Origin: JBALVT01 sp036961345
GTDB lineage: Bacteria > Pseudomonadota > Gammaproteobacteria > Pseudomonadales > Halieaceae
Assembly: GCA_036961345.1 (NCBI GenBank)
Contig: JBALVT010000002.1
Coordinates: 23,978-87,977, forward strand
DNA: 64,000 nucleotides
Direction of reading: 5' to 3'
A program made the translations under genes and the position numbers. The stretch's first letter is position 1, and each line of letters begins with the position of its first letter. Shown piece by piece: positions 26,648 to 34,880 of the stretch. Under the pieces are notes generated by a model. It ran no database searches. It was given only the letters and a program-made list of their open reading frames with translations, and was not told the DNA's origin.

Positions 26648-27004
26648 GTGGGAAAAGTCTTTGAATTCCCGTCACAGCAAGCGCAGGGCCTGACCTATCT
26701 GGACAGAGAACTACGTTGTCTCCTGGAAAGCAAGGGCGCCGACCAGGCTCTCATCGATTTTGCCGCTGGAGAACTCACTCGAATCTACGCCGAGCTCAGC
26801 GATTCCGAACAATACATTTTTTCACTTAAAATACCCGCAGGACTCTCAGAGCATGAGCGCGAAGATCTGAATGAGCAGATTAATGAGGGCCTGGAAGGCA
26901 TACGGCAAGAAAATCATGCCATGATGGTGAAGCTGGTTGCCCAGCTGGTACTTGCCGAAGTCAGGCTATATCAGCACGAGCGCGCCGACTTAAACAAAAC
27001 CTAG
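26648..27004 (+). CDS. Small helical protein of unknown function
   Basis: I do not recognise this gene. It has 118 residues from a GTG start with a good GGAG 7 nt upstream. It opens MGKVFEFPSQQAQG and then appears all alpha-helical and acidic, with heptad-like stretches (ALIDFAAGELTRIYAEL; MMVKLVAQLVLAEVRLYQ). There is no signal peptide or membrane segment. Its stop overlaps the greA stop by 4 bp on the opposite strand. The start signal, normal codon use and conserved-looking context make it a real gene. Confidence 0.72.
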   Translation: MGKVFEFPSQQAQGLTYLDRELRCLLESKGADQALIDFAAGELTRIYAELSDSEQYIFSLKIPAGLSEHEREDLNEQINEGLEGIRQENHAMMVKLVAQLVLAEVRLYQHERADLNKT

Positions 27005-27477
27005 ATGTACTGTACCTGATCTATTTCGTATTCAATTTCACCACCGGGCGCACGCACCACCACCACATCGCCTTCCTGCTTGCCAATCATTGCCCTGGCG
27101 ATAGGTGAACCGACAGAAATAAGGTTTTGTTTCACGTCCGCCTCGTCCTGGCCGACGATTCGGTAAGTAACGGTCTCCTCTGTGTCGACATTGACCAAAT
27201 CAACAGTCGTACCAAAGATAACCTTTCCCGTTTTAGGGATCTGCGTTACGTCGATAATCTGCGCACCGGCGAGCTTTGATTCAATCTCCACGATTCGACC
27301 TTCGGCAAAACTCTGCTGCTCCCTGGCAGCATGGTATTCCGCATTTTCCTTGAGATCTCCGTGTTCACGGGCTTCAGCTATAGCCTGGATGATTGCCGGA
27401 CGCTCGACCCGCTTCAAATGCTCAAGTTCGTCTCGAAGCGCGGCTTCGCCTGCTACGGTCATTGGTACGCTACTCAT
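27001..27477 (-). CDS. greA: Transcription elongation factor GreA
   Basis: Stimulates transcript cleavage in backtracked RNA polymerase. The coiled-coil N-terminus (LRDELEHLKRVERPAIIQAI, AREHGDLKENAEYHAAREQQ) with the acidic tip, then the FKBP-like C-domain, are typical, and 158 residues is the normal length. The frame runs 25 codons further upstream into carB, but MSSVPMTVAGEAAL is the family start. ATG 27477 overlaps the carB stop (ATGA). carA-carB-greA is therefore one operon, an order known from Pseudomonas. Confidence 0.95.
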   Translation of the reverse strand: MSSVPMTVAGEAALRDELEHLKRVERPAIIQAIAEAREHGDLKENAEYHAAREQQSFAEGRIVEIESKLAGAQIIDVTQIPKTGKVIFGTTVDLVNVDTEETVTYRIVGQDEADVKQNLISVGSPIARAMIGKQEGDVVVVRAPGGEIEYEIDQVQYI

Positions 27478-30400
27478 GCTCCGATACTCCTGTGTAGATC
27501 CTGCAACCTTCTGACGGTTTTGTCCCCTTCGCCGCGCTTTAAGGCCATGCATATTGCTTCGGCAGCGGTGAGTGTGGTCGTGTAAAACACCCGATGGGCC
27601 TCGGCACTGGCCCGAATGGGTGCAGAATCTGCAATTGCCCGGCGACCTTCCGTAGTATTTACAATCAAATCTGCCTCATCATTTTTAATCATATCGACGA
27701 TATGAGGCCGCCCTTCCAATACCTTATTAATGCGGCGAACTTCCAAACCAGCAGCTTCCATAGCGTCCGCTGTACCACCAGTTGCCGCCAGTGAGAACCC
27801 TAACTCAACCAGGTTGCGAGCGACCTCTACGGCACCTGGCTTGTCGACATCGCGCACACTAATCAATGCCGTCCCGCTACGTGGTGGTGAGTCGCCAGCA
27901 GCCAATTGTGCCTTGGCATAAGCATCCGGGAAGTTATCACCGGTACCCATCACTTCACCGGTAGATTTCATTTCTGGCCCCAGTATTGGATCCACACCGG
28001 GAAACTTGTTAAAGGGCATAACCGCTTCTTTAACAGAAAAATACGGGGGTATAATCTCCTTGGTAAAACCCTGCTCTTTCAGTGTTTGGCCCGCCATACA
28101 GCGCGCCGCTACTTTTGCCAGCGAGGCACCGATGCACTTGGACACAAACGGCACGGTTCGCGAAGCCCGCGGGTTCACTTCAATAACGTATATCTCGTTG
28201 TCCTGCCAGGCCAACTGCACATTCATCAGACCCTTTACACCCAGCTCAAGCGCCATTTGCTTGATCTGATCTCGCATCTCGTCCTGAACATCGGCGTCAA
28301 GACTATAGGGGGGCAAGGAACACGCGGAATCCCCAGAGTGAACACCCGCTTGCTCTATGTGCTGCATAATGGCGCCAATAACGACTTCTTCGCCGTCGGA
28401 CACTGCATCCACATCCACTTCAATGGCGGCACTTAGGAAACTATCCAGTAGCACAGGAGAGTCATTGGAGGCTTGCACTGCGTTGTGCATATAGCGCAGC
28501 AAGTCTTCCTCTCGGTAGACAATCTCCATAGCGCGACCACCCAGTACATAGGAGGGGCGAACAACCAGGGGATAACCAATTTTTGCGGCGGCAGCAACTG
28601 CTTCATCGGTACTGCGCACCGTGGTGTTTTCAGGTTGCTTGAGATTCAATTTTTGAATCATCTGCTGAAAGCGTTCGCGGTCTTCAGCCCGGTCTATGGC
28701 ATCGGGTGTTGTGCCAATAATCGGAACCCCGGCCGCCTCTAGCGATCTGGCCAGCTTCAGGGGCGTCTGGCCACCGAACTGAACAATCACACCTTTGGGT
28801 TTTTCCAAAGCGACAATTTCCAGTACATCTTCCAGCGTTACAGGCTCAAAATACAGGCGATCTGAGGTATCGTAATCGGTTGATACAGTTTCGGGGTTAC
28901 AGTTGACCATTATGGCCTCGTAACCGTCTTCGCGCATTGCCAGCGCCGCGTGCACACAGCAGTAATCGAATTCAATGCCCTGCCCGATTCTGTTGGGCCC
29001 ACCGCCGAGCACCAGGATTTTATCCCGATCAGTGGGAGCAGCCTCGCACTCCTCCTCATAGGTGGAATACATATAAGCTGTAGATGAAGCAAACTCAGCC
29101 GCACAGGTGTCTACGCGCTTGTAAACCGGGTGAATACCAAGACTGTGCCGGTGCTCTCGCACTTCTTGCTCATCGGCATTGAATAACACACCCAGGCGAA
29201 TATCCGAGAAACCCTTGCGCTTAAGCGCATACATCTGCGAATGCGCCATCTCTTTGAGGTTAACTTTCTTCAAACTATCTTCGGTGTCGATAATGTCCTT
29301 TATCTGCACCAGAAACCACGGATCAACACCCGAGAACTGGTAGACCTCATCAACACTCATGCCCCCGCGAAATGCATCGCCCAAGTACCAAATACGATCC
29401 GGGCCCGGGTTCGTCAGTTCTGAAACCAGCTCGTCGCGCAAATCGGGATTGTCCACATCGATCATATGCTCAAAGCCGGCAGAGCCAACCTCGAGGCCGC
29501 GCAGCGCTTTCTGCAGCGACTCCTGGAAAGTACGGCCAATCGCCATCACCTCACCCACCGATTTCATCTGGGTGGTCAGGCGTGAGTCAGCCGCCTCAAA
29601 TTTTTCAAAGGCAAAACGTGGGATTTTTGTCACCACATAATCGATAGAAGGCTCGAAGGACGCCGGCGTTGCACCACCGGTAATATCATTCTGTAGTTCG
29701 TCCAGGGTGTAACCTATCGCCAGCTTGGCGGCCACCTTGGCGATTGGGAAACCGGTCGCTTTTGACGCCAGAGCCGAAGAGCGCGATACCCGGGGATTCA
29801 TCTCGATAATAACCATACGGCCGGTCTTCGGGTCCTGCCCGAACTGGACATTCGATCCGCCCGTTTCAACGCCGATCTCTCGCAACACCGCCAAGGATGC
29901 GTTACGCATGATTTGGTATTCTTTGTCTGTTAGCGTCTGGGCCGGCGCAACGGTAATGGAATCGCCTGTATGCACGCCCATGGCATCAAAGTTTTCGATC
30001 GAACAAACAATGATGCAATTGTCATTTTTGTCCCTGACCACTTCCATTTCAAACTCTTTCCAACCGATCAGGGATTCATCGATCAACAGCTCGGTGGTGG
30101 GCGATAGATCCAGGCCACGGGTACAGATTGTCTCGAATTCGTCGCGGTTATACGCGATACCACCACCGGACCCGCCCATGGTAAACGAGGGGCGAATAAT
30201 ACAGGGGAAGCCCAGATGATCGAGCACCTGATAAGCTTCTTCCATACTGTGCGCTGTCGCCGAACGCGGCGTTGCCAAACCAATACGCTTCATAGCGTTA
30301 TCAAACTGCTGGCGATCCTCAGCCATATCGATAGCTTCGGCTGTGGCGCCAATCATTTCTACGCCGTGCTCTTCCAGCACACCTTCTCTTGCCAGATCGA

Positions 30401-30698
30401 GCGCACAATTTAGCGCGGTTTGCCCACCCATGGTTGGCAGCAGTACGTCAGGTTTTTCAATCTCGATAATTCGCGCAACGGTTTGCCACTCAATGGGCTC
30501 GATATAGGTCGCATCAGCCATCGATGGATCAGTCATGATTGTAGCGGGATTTGAGTTAACCAATATGACGCGATATCCCTCTTCACGCAGAGCCTTACAA
30601 GCCTGGGCACCAGAATAGTCGAACTCACAGGCTTGGCCGATGACTATAGGCCCGGCGCCAAGAATCAGGACGCTTTCGATATCGGTTCTTTTAGGCAT
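27474..30698 (-). CDS. carB: Carbamoyl-phosphate synthase large subunit
   Basis: Makes carbamoyl phosphate for arginine and pyrimidines from ammonia delivered by CarA. The 1074 residues contain two homologous ATP-grasp halves, with PRPSFTMGG-type and VRPSYVLGGRAM loops, an oligomerisation domain and a C-terminal MGS-like allosteric domain (SLAATGGTADAME), the site for UMP/ornithine control. It starts 6 bp after carA. Confidence 0.98.
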   Translation of the reverse strand: MPKRTDIESVLILGAGPIVIGQACEFDYSGAQACKALREEGYRVILVNSNPATIMTDPSMADATYIEPIEWQTVARIIEIEKPDVLLPTMGGQTALNCALDLAREGVLEEHGVEMIGATAEAIDMAEDRQQFDNAMKRIGLATPRSATAHSMEEAYQVLDHLGFPCIIRPSFTMGGSGGGIAYNRDEFETICTRGLDLSPTTELLIDESLIGWKEFEMEVVRDKNDNCIIVCSIENFDAMGVHTGDSITVAPAQTLTDKEYQIMRNASLAVLREIGVETGGSNVQFGQDPKTGRMVIIEMNPRVSRSSALASKATGFPIAKVAAKLAIGYTLDELQNDITGGATPASFEPSIDYVVTKIPRFAFEKFEAADSRLTTQMKSVGEVMAIGRTFQESLQKALRGLEVGSAGFEHMIDVDNPDLRDELVSELTNPGPDRIWYLGDAFRGGMSVDEVYQFSGVDPWFLVQIKDIIDTEDSLKKVNLKEMAHSQMYALKRKGFSDIRLGVLFNADEQEVREHRHSLGIHPVYKRVDTCAAEFASSTAYMYSTYEEECEAAPTDRDKILVLGGGPNRIGQGIEFDYCCVHAALAMREDGYEAIMVNCNPETVSTDYDTSDRLYFEPVTLEDVLEIVALEKPKGVIVQFGGQTPLKLARSLEAAGVPIIGTTPDAIDRAEDRERFQQMIQKLNLKQPENTTVRSTDEAVAAAAKIGYPLVVRPSYVLGGRAMEIVYREEDLLRYMHNAVQASNDSPVLLDSFLSAAIEVDVDAVSDGEEVVIGAIMQHIEQAGVHSGDSACSLPPYSLDADVQDEMRDQIKQMALELGVKGLMNVQLAWQDNEIYVIEVNPRASRTVPFVSKCIGASLAKVAARCMAGQTLKEQGFTKEIIPPYFSVKEAVMPFNKFPGVDPILGPEMKSTGEVMGTGDNFPDAYAKAQLAAGDSPPRSGTALISVRDVDKPGAVEVARNLVELGFSLAATGGTADAMEAAGLEVRRINKVLEGRPHIVDMIKNDEADLIVNTTEGRRAIADSAPIRASAEAHRVFYTTTLTAAEAICMALKRGEGDKTVRRLQDLHRSIGA

Positions 30699-30704
30699 AG
30701 GGCG

Positions 30705-31877
30705 TCAACTGTTTCCTGTTGGGGCGGCCATAGGCTGGTCGGCTGACGCCCTGGCTTGGATAAGATTAATAAAGTGATCAAACAGGGGGGCTGCGTCATG
30801 AGGTCCCGGGCTGGCCTCGGGGTGCCCCTGAAAACCAAAGGCGTCCTTGTCGGTGCGGTGAATGCCCTGCAACGAGCCGTCAAACAGAGATTTATGGGTG
30901 ATTCGCAAATTGGCTGGCAAGCTATCCTCATCCACCGCAAAACCGTGATTCTGACTGGTAATCAATACCGTATCGTCATCAAGATTCTTCACGGGATGGT
31001 TCGCGCCGTGGTGGCCAAATTTCATTTTCACGGTGGCAGCACCGCTGGCAAGGGCCAATAATTGATGCCCCAGACAAATACCAAATACCGGCACCTGCGT
31101 TTCGAGAATGTCCCTAATAGCCTTTATGGCGTAGTCACAGGGCTCGGGGTCGCCAGGGCCATTGGAGAGAAATACCCCATCAGGGTTCATCGCCAATACG
31201 TCCGCCGCCGGTGTCTGCGCCGGCACCACAGTCAGACGGCAACCACGGTCTACCAGCATTCTCAGGATATTGCGTTTCACACCATAGTCATAGGCAACAA
31301 CATGAAAGGGCAATTCACCCAGGGGTCGCTCCGAGTGACCGACATTCCACTCCCAACTGCCTTCAACAAACGTGTAGCTTTCCTCAACCGTCACTTCCTT
31401 TGCCAGATCCATACCCTTGAGGCCAGCAAATCCCCGGGCCTGTTCCAGCGCTTTGGCCTCATCCACGTTTTCGCCGGCCATAATGCACCCGCCCAGAGCG
31501 CCTTTTTCGCGCAATATCCGTGTCAGTCGGCGCGTGTCGATATCGGCAATCGCAACTATTTCATGGCGCTGGAGATAATCTTGTAAAGATTCGGTATTGC
31601 GGTAATTGCTGGCCATAATGGGCAGATCGCGAATAATCAGGCCAGTGGCCCATATTCCCCGTGACTCTTCATCCTCAGCGTTAGTGCCAGTATTCCCAAT
31701 ATGCGGGTATGTGAGGGTAACCATTTGACGGGCGTATGAGGGATCAGTCAGAATTTCCTGATAGCCACTCATCGCCGTATTGAAAACGACTTCTCCGACG
31801 GAGGTGCCTTGTGCACCGATCGCCACGCCTTTGAATACACTACCATCGGCAAGGGCCAATATGGCTGGACAGACCAA
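30705..31877 (-). CDS. carA: Carbamoyl-phosphate synthase small subunit
   Basis: The glutaminase subunit; the class I amidotransferase motif FGICLGHQLLALA holds the catalytic Cys, and GHHGANHPV and HPEASPGP follow. I place the start at TTG 31877: GGAGG at 31887-31883 is 5 nt ahead, and the product then begins M-V-C-PAILALADGS, which aligns with the usual M-T-K-PAILALADGS. In-frame TTG 31892 or ATG 31889 would place the Shine-Dalgarno inside the gene. The leader holds a candidate attenuator. Unlike Pseudomonas, no dapB precedes it; accessory genes start here. Confidence 0.95.
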   Translation of the reverse strand: MVCPAILALADGSVFKGVAIGAQGTSVGEVVFNTAMSGYQEILTDPSYARQMVTLTYPHIGNTGTNAEDEESRGIWATGLIIRDLPIMASNYRNTESLQDYLQRHEIVAIADIDTRRLTRILREKGALGGCIMAGENVDEAKALEQARGFAGLKGMDLAKEVTVEESYTFVEGSWEWNVGHSERPLGELPFHVVAYDYGVKRNILRMLVDRGCRLTVVPAQTPAADVLAMNPDGVFLSNGPGDPEPCDYAIKAIRDILETQVPVFGICLGHQLLALASGAATVKMKFGHHGANHPVKNLDDDTVLITSQNHGFAVDEDSLPANLRITHKSLFDGSLQGIHRTDKDAFGFQGHPEASPGPHDAAPLFDHFINLIQARASADQPMAAPTGNS

Positions 31878-31895
31878 GCAAACCTCCATCAAACA

Positions 31896-31964
31896 TCAGT
31901 GATAACCCTCGCTGCGCGCTCGAAAAAAAGCGAGATGGGAAGCCTCATCTCGCTTTTTCGTCAT
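31896..31964 (-). CDS. Putative carA leader peptide (22 codons)
   Basis: A short ORF, MTKKRDEA...SEGYH, starting at ATG 31964 and stopping 18 nt before the carA start. It runs straight through the intrinsic terminator at 31923-31958. In the E. coli pyrBI leader, a ribosome translating through the attenuator prevents hairpin formation when UTP is low; this layout could act likewise. The Shine-Dalgarno is poor (GAG only) and translation is unproven. Confidence 0.35.
   Translation of the reverse strand: MTKKRDEASHLAFFRARSEGYH
31923..31958 (-). terminator. Intrinsic terminator in the carA leader (candidate attenuator)
   Basis: Minus strand: GCGAGATG, 8-nt loop, CATCTCGC, then T7. The opposite strand also ends in T5. 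It lies 46 nt before the carA start and about 75 nt after the predicted carAB transcription start. The gene upstream is divergent, so this can only stop carAB leader transcripts, or antisense RNA from the other strand. Confidence 0.8.
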
Positions 31965-31981
31965 AGTTTCAGCTCTGGTTA

Positions 31982-32027
31982 TTCACAAGGTAATTAAGAA
32001 TCCCGGTGCGCTGTCCGGTCTTGTGAA
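31982..32027 (-). promoter_or_regulatory. 5' leader stem-loop of carAB
   Basis: A perfect 8-bp inverted repeat TTCACAAG (31982-31989 on +) and CTTGTGAA (32020-32027), enclosing a smaller CCGG/CCGG repeat. It would form right after the predicted transcript start (about 32033), upstream of the terminator. It may be a regulatory stem or a protein-binding site. Confidence 0.45.
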
Positions 32028-32039
32028 ATCTGGCGGGTG

Positions 32040-32076
32040 ATTTTAGGCGATAGCACCGGAAGTGTCCATAGCACCG
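32040..32076 (-). promoter_or_regulatory. carAB promoter with 9-bp direct repeats
   Basis: Minus strand: -35 TGGACA (32068-32063), 17-bp spacer, -10 TAAAAT (32045-32040), each 5 of 6 to consensus. The direct repeat ATAGCACCG (32050-32058 and 32068-32076, 18 bp apart) overlaps the spacer and the -35 and could be an operator. It predicts a leader of about 155 nt. Confidence 0.6.
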
Positions 32077-32156
32077 AAGGCCCATAAGCCCAAACAACGG
32101 CATTTGTTTGCAGTTTGAACGGGCCACGGGGATCGCCTTTCCCGTCAGTAAAGCAC

Positions 32157-32184
32157 TTGCTTTAAATGGGATATCGCTTATCAT
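32157..32184 (+). promoter_or_regulatory. Promoter for the SDR-tetR pair
   Basis: -35 TTGCTT (32157-32162), 16-bp spacer, -10 TATCAT (32179-32184), start near 32191. The layout equals the acs promoter (TTGCTT, 16, TATTAT). The 338-bp gap between carA and the SDR gene thus holds two divergent promoters, the carA leader elements and no further gene. Confidence 0.45.
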
Positions 32185-32215
32185 ACTGCGCTGAATCAGC
32201 ACACGAGAGACTTCC

Positions 32216-33037
32216 ATGGCGTACAGCAACGGCAAATTGGCGGTAATAACCGGGGCAGGCTCGGGAATCGGGCGTGCATTGGCCCAGCAATTGAACCGCG
32301 ATGGATGTGCCTTGCTGCTGAGCGATATCAACGCTCAGGGCCTGAATGAGACCGTGCAATCATTGCAGCGCAGGGATATTTCCACTGAAACGCAGGTACT
32401 GGATATTGCCAATAGAGCAGCCGTCCACGCGTGGGCCGACCAAATCGCCGCGCAGCACGGCCATATCGACATTCTGATCAACAATGCCGGTGTCGCACTA
32501 ATGGCTACCGTTGAAGAGAGCAGCTATGAAGACATTGAATGGCTGATGAACATCAACTTCTGGGGCGTAGTCTACGGCACCAAAGCGTTTCTGCCGCTAT
32601 TGCGCAAAGCCAAGCAGGGACATCTGGTAAATCTGTCATCAATCTTTGGCATCGTGGGCATTCCGACACAGTCTGCCTACAATGCCGCCAAATTTGCGGT
32701 AAGGGGTTATACAGAGGCACTGCGCCACGAACTGGACGGCAGCAACGTACACGTTTGCTGTGTACACCCCGGCGGAATTAAAACGAATATAGCGCTCAAT
32801 AGTCGCAGCGCCAACGAAACTTCCGACGCGGATGAACGGCACGCCAACTTCGAAAAGTTCGCTCGCACCACACCTGAGTCTGCTGCTGCGCAAATTATTG
32901 CTGCAATAGAGACAAAAAAAATTCGTCTTCTCATTGGCTCAGATGCAAAACTCCTGTCATTTGTATCGCGACTGTTCCCGGTGAACTATCCACGCTTTCT
33001 CGGTGGGATGGGCAAGTCTGTGGAATCCATTAACTAG
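32216..33037 (+). CDS. Short-chain dehydrogenase/reductase
   Basis: A classical SDR of 273 residues: cofactor motif TGAGSGIG (12-19), NNAG (89-92), catalytic Ser142, Tyr155 and Lys159 in SAYNAAKFAV. Asp37 at the end of the second strand (LLLSDINA) favours NAD(H). The C-terminus after 190 is longer than in minimal SDRs and resembles the group acting on lipid-like alcohols. It is the first gene after the carA promoter region, and its stop overlaps the tetR start by 1 bp. Substrate unknown. Confidence 0.85.
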   Translation: MAYSNGKLAVITGAGSGIGRALAQQLNRDGCALLLSDINAQGLNETVQSLQRRDISTETQVLDIANRAAVHAWADQIAAQHGHIDILINNAGVALMATVEESSYEDIEWLMNINFWGVVYGTKAFLPLLRKAKQGHLVNLSSIFGIVGIPTQSAYNAAKFAVRGYTEALRHELDGSNVHVCCVHPGGIKTNIALNSRSANETSDADERHANFEKFARTTPESAAAQIIAAIETKKIRLLIGSDAKLLSFVSRLFPVNYPRFLGGMGKSVESIN

Positions 33038-33699
33038 TGGGCAGTCAAAACAACCTGGCTCAAGATATTGCGACGCCGGTCAGCACACGCCAGAAGTTGC
33101 TGCTAACCGCCATGCGGCTTTACGCCCGGAAAGGATTGCATGGGGTATCCCTTCGCAGTATCAGCGCCGCCGCCGGTTCAAAAAACTCCGCTGCGATGCA
33201 CTACCACTTCAGCAACAGAGCAGGTGTTATCGCCGCGCTAATTGATATGATTGCCCAGGAACTGCAGGCAATAGCAGACAAAATTCGCGAGGAGGCGCCT
33301 GAACACCCCTCACTGAGAGAGGCATTTCGCAATACAGTGCGCCCGCTGACGCAGCTACCGGTCACACAGCCCTGGGGGGCTGATGCAATTCGCTTCATGT
33401 CCAAAGCCATCGCCGAAAACGATCCGGAAATTGCCGCCGCCATCAATCCTGTTTACGGCGCATTCTGGCAACGCATCGACAACAAACTTGCCAAACTGGT
33501 CCCCGAACTACCCCCCAAAGTAAGAAAGCTCCGCCTCATGTTTATGTCAGTTAACGCTTTTCACGGTGTTGCCGAGGTCGCCTCACTTGCGCATACACCG
33601 CTGGGAGATTTGAGCCACTTTAACAATGACCAACTGCTTGACCACCTGGTGGATTACCTGATCGGCGGGCTCAAAGCGCCCTCCCATGCCAGCCAATAA
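33037..33699 (+). CDS. TetR family transcriptional regulator
   Basis: A one-domain repressor type of 220 residues. The helix-turn-helix covers about 20-60: TRQKLLLTAMRLYARKGL, then SLRSISAAAGSKNSAAMHYHF. The C-terminal ligand domain begins near 85 and has the form seen in regulators of acyl-CoA or alcohol metabolism, with no specific assignment. The start is GTG, overlapping the SDR stop. It is the only dedicated regulator gene in the catabolic cluster and a candidate for the operators at 42.9 and 49.8 kb. Confidence 0.85.
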   Translation: MGSQNNLAQDIATPVSTRQKLLLTAMRLYARKGLHGVSLRSISAAAGSKNSAAMHYHFSNRAGVIAALIDMIAQELQAIADKIREEAPEHPSLREAFRNTVRPLTQLPVTQPWGADAIRFMSKAIAENDPEIAAAINPVYGAFWQRIDNKLAKLVPELPPKVRKLRLMFMSVNAFHGVAEVASLAHTPLGDLSHFNNDQLLDHLVDYLIGGLKAPSHASQ

Positions 33700-33738
33700 A
33701 TTTTTTCAAGACGCATTCAACCAGCAAAGGAATTTCAA

Positions 33739-34854
33739 ATGAGCACCGCAGCACAAGAGCTAATATTTGACGTCACACTGAGTGATGATCAACGCATGAA
33801 TCGCGACACTGTACAGCGATTTGCCAATGCGGAAATTCGATCCCAGGCCAAAGAGGCCGACGAAGCCGCAGCAACGCCGGAGAACTTTTACCAAAAAACT
33901 CTGGACCTGGGCCTGACGCTAATGCCAATCCCAGAAGCGCTGGGCGGCGCGGGTGTCATTCGCTCACCTGTCTCAAATGTCCTCAATGCCGAAGACCTAT
34001 CTCATGGGGACCTGTCACTGGCGCTGGGCACGCTCAGCCCGCTGGCCTTTGTCAACACCCTGCTGGATCAGGGCAGCGAAGCGCAAAAAGAAAAGTATCT
34101 ACCCTTATTTTGTGGCGAAGATTTTGTCGCGGCCACCACGGCACTGCAGGAGCCACGCGCCACCTTCGAGCCAACCGAACCGGCATGCACTGCCACACGC
34201 ACCGACACCGGCTTCACGCTCAATGGTACAAAATCCCTTGTGCCGTTGGGCTGCGAGGCCCAATTAATGCTGGTTGTGGCTAATCTGGAAAAAGAAGGTC
34301 CCGCCGCGTTTATTGTTGAAGGTAAACCAGCAGGCATGACAGCAACGCCAGAGTCCAATATGGGCTTGCGCGCCATAGAAACTGCAACCGTGGAATTCGC
34401 AGACGTGCAATTAGAGCACAGCGCGTTACTGGGCGAAGGCCTGTTCAATTTACAGCGTTTCATCGATCTATCGCGCATAGGCATCTGCGCACTGGCGGTG
34501 GGCACCTGCCAGGCAGTTCTCGACTATGTAAAAGACTATTGCAATGAACGTGTTGCCTTTGGCGAGCCCATCACCAACCGACAATCTGTGGCCTTTATGA
34601 TTGCCGACATCGCCATAGAACTCGACGCCATGCGCCTGATGACCTGGCGAGCAGCGTCTCGAGCAGAACAGGGCCTGGACTTTCACGAGCAGGCGTTTCT
34701 AGCCAAGACGTTCTGTGCTGAACATGCAATGAAAATTGGTACCGACGGCGTCCAGCTACTGGGTGGCCATGGGTTCTGCCGCGAGCACCCGGTAGAACAG
34801 TGGTATCGCAATCTCAGAGCCATTGCCATTCTTGAAGGCGCTGCCAGCGTATAA
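33739..34854 (+). CDS. Acyl-CoA dehydrogenase family protein (pair 1, first subunit)
   Basis: A flavoprotein of 371 residues introducing an alpha-beta double bond in acyl-CoA. It has the N-terminal helical domain, the middle beta domain (TGFTLNGTKSLVPLG) and the C-terminal domain with QLLGGHGFCREHPVEQWYRNLR. The base Glu occurs in AILEGAASV, but the protein ends five residues later, so the usual last helix after the catalytic Glu is missing. It is followed 26 bp later by a second ACAD gene, suggesting a heteromeric enzyme. Confidence 0.85.
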   Translation: MSTAAQELIFDVTLSDDQRMNRDTVQRFANAEIRSQAKEADEAAATPENFYQKTLDLGLTLMPIPEALGGAGVIRSPVSNVLNAEDLSHGDLSLALGTLSPLAFVNTLLDQGSEAQKEKYLPLFCGEDFVAATTALQEPRATFEPTEPACTATRTDTGFTLNGTKSLVPLGCEAQLMLVVANLEKEGPAAFIVEGKPAGMTATPESNMGLRAIETATVEFADVQLEHSALLGEGLFNLQRFIDLSRIGICALAVGTCQAVLDYVKDYCNERVAFGEPITNRQSVAFMIADIAIELDAMRLMTWRAASRAEQGLDFHEQAFLAKTFCAEHAMKIGTDGVQLLGGHGFCREHPVEQWYRNLRAIAILEGAASV

Positions 34855-34880
34855 CCACACAGAATTCCAGGAGTAACAAA

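Noticed and set aside
31960..31988. Alternative carAB promoter TTGTGA-17-TATGAC
   Set aside because: Both boxes match only 4 of 6, and transcription would start within the terminator stem. The upstream promoter (TGGACA-17-TAAAAT) is better, so this one is kept only as the main rival to the attenuation model.
31969..32331. 120-codon minus-strand frame over the carA leader and SDR start
   Set aside because: It begins inside the divergent SDR gene, covers the promoters and leader stem of carAB, and resembles no family. A dapB remnant was considered, but no similarity to DapB is visible.
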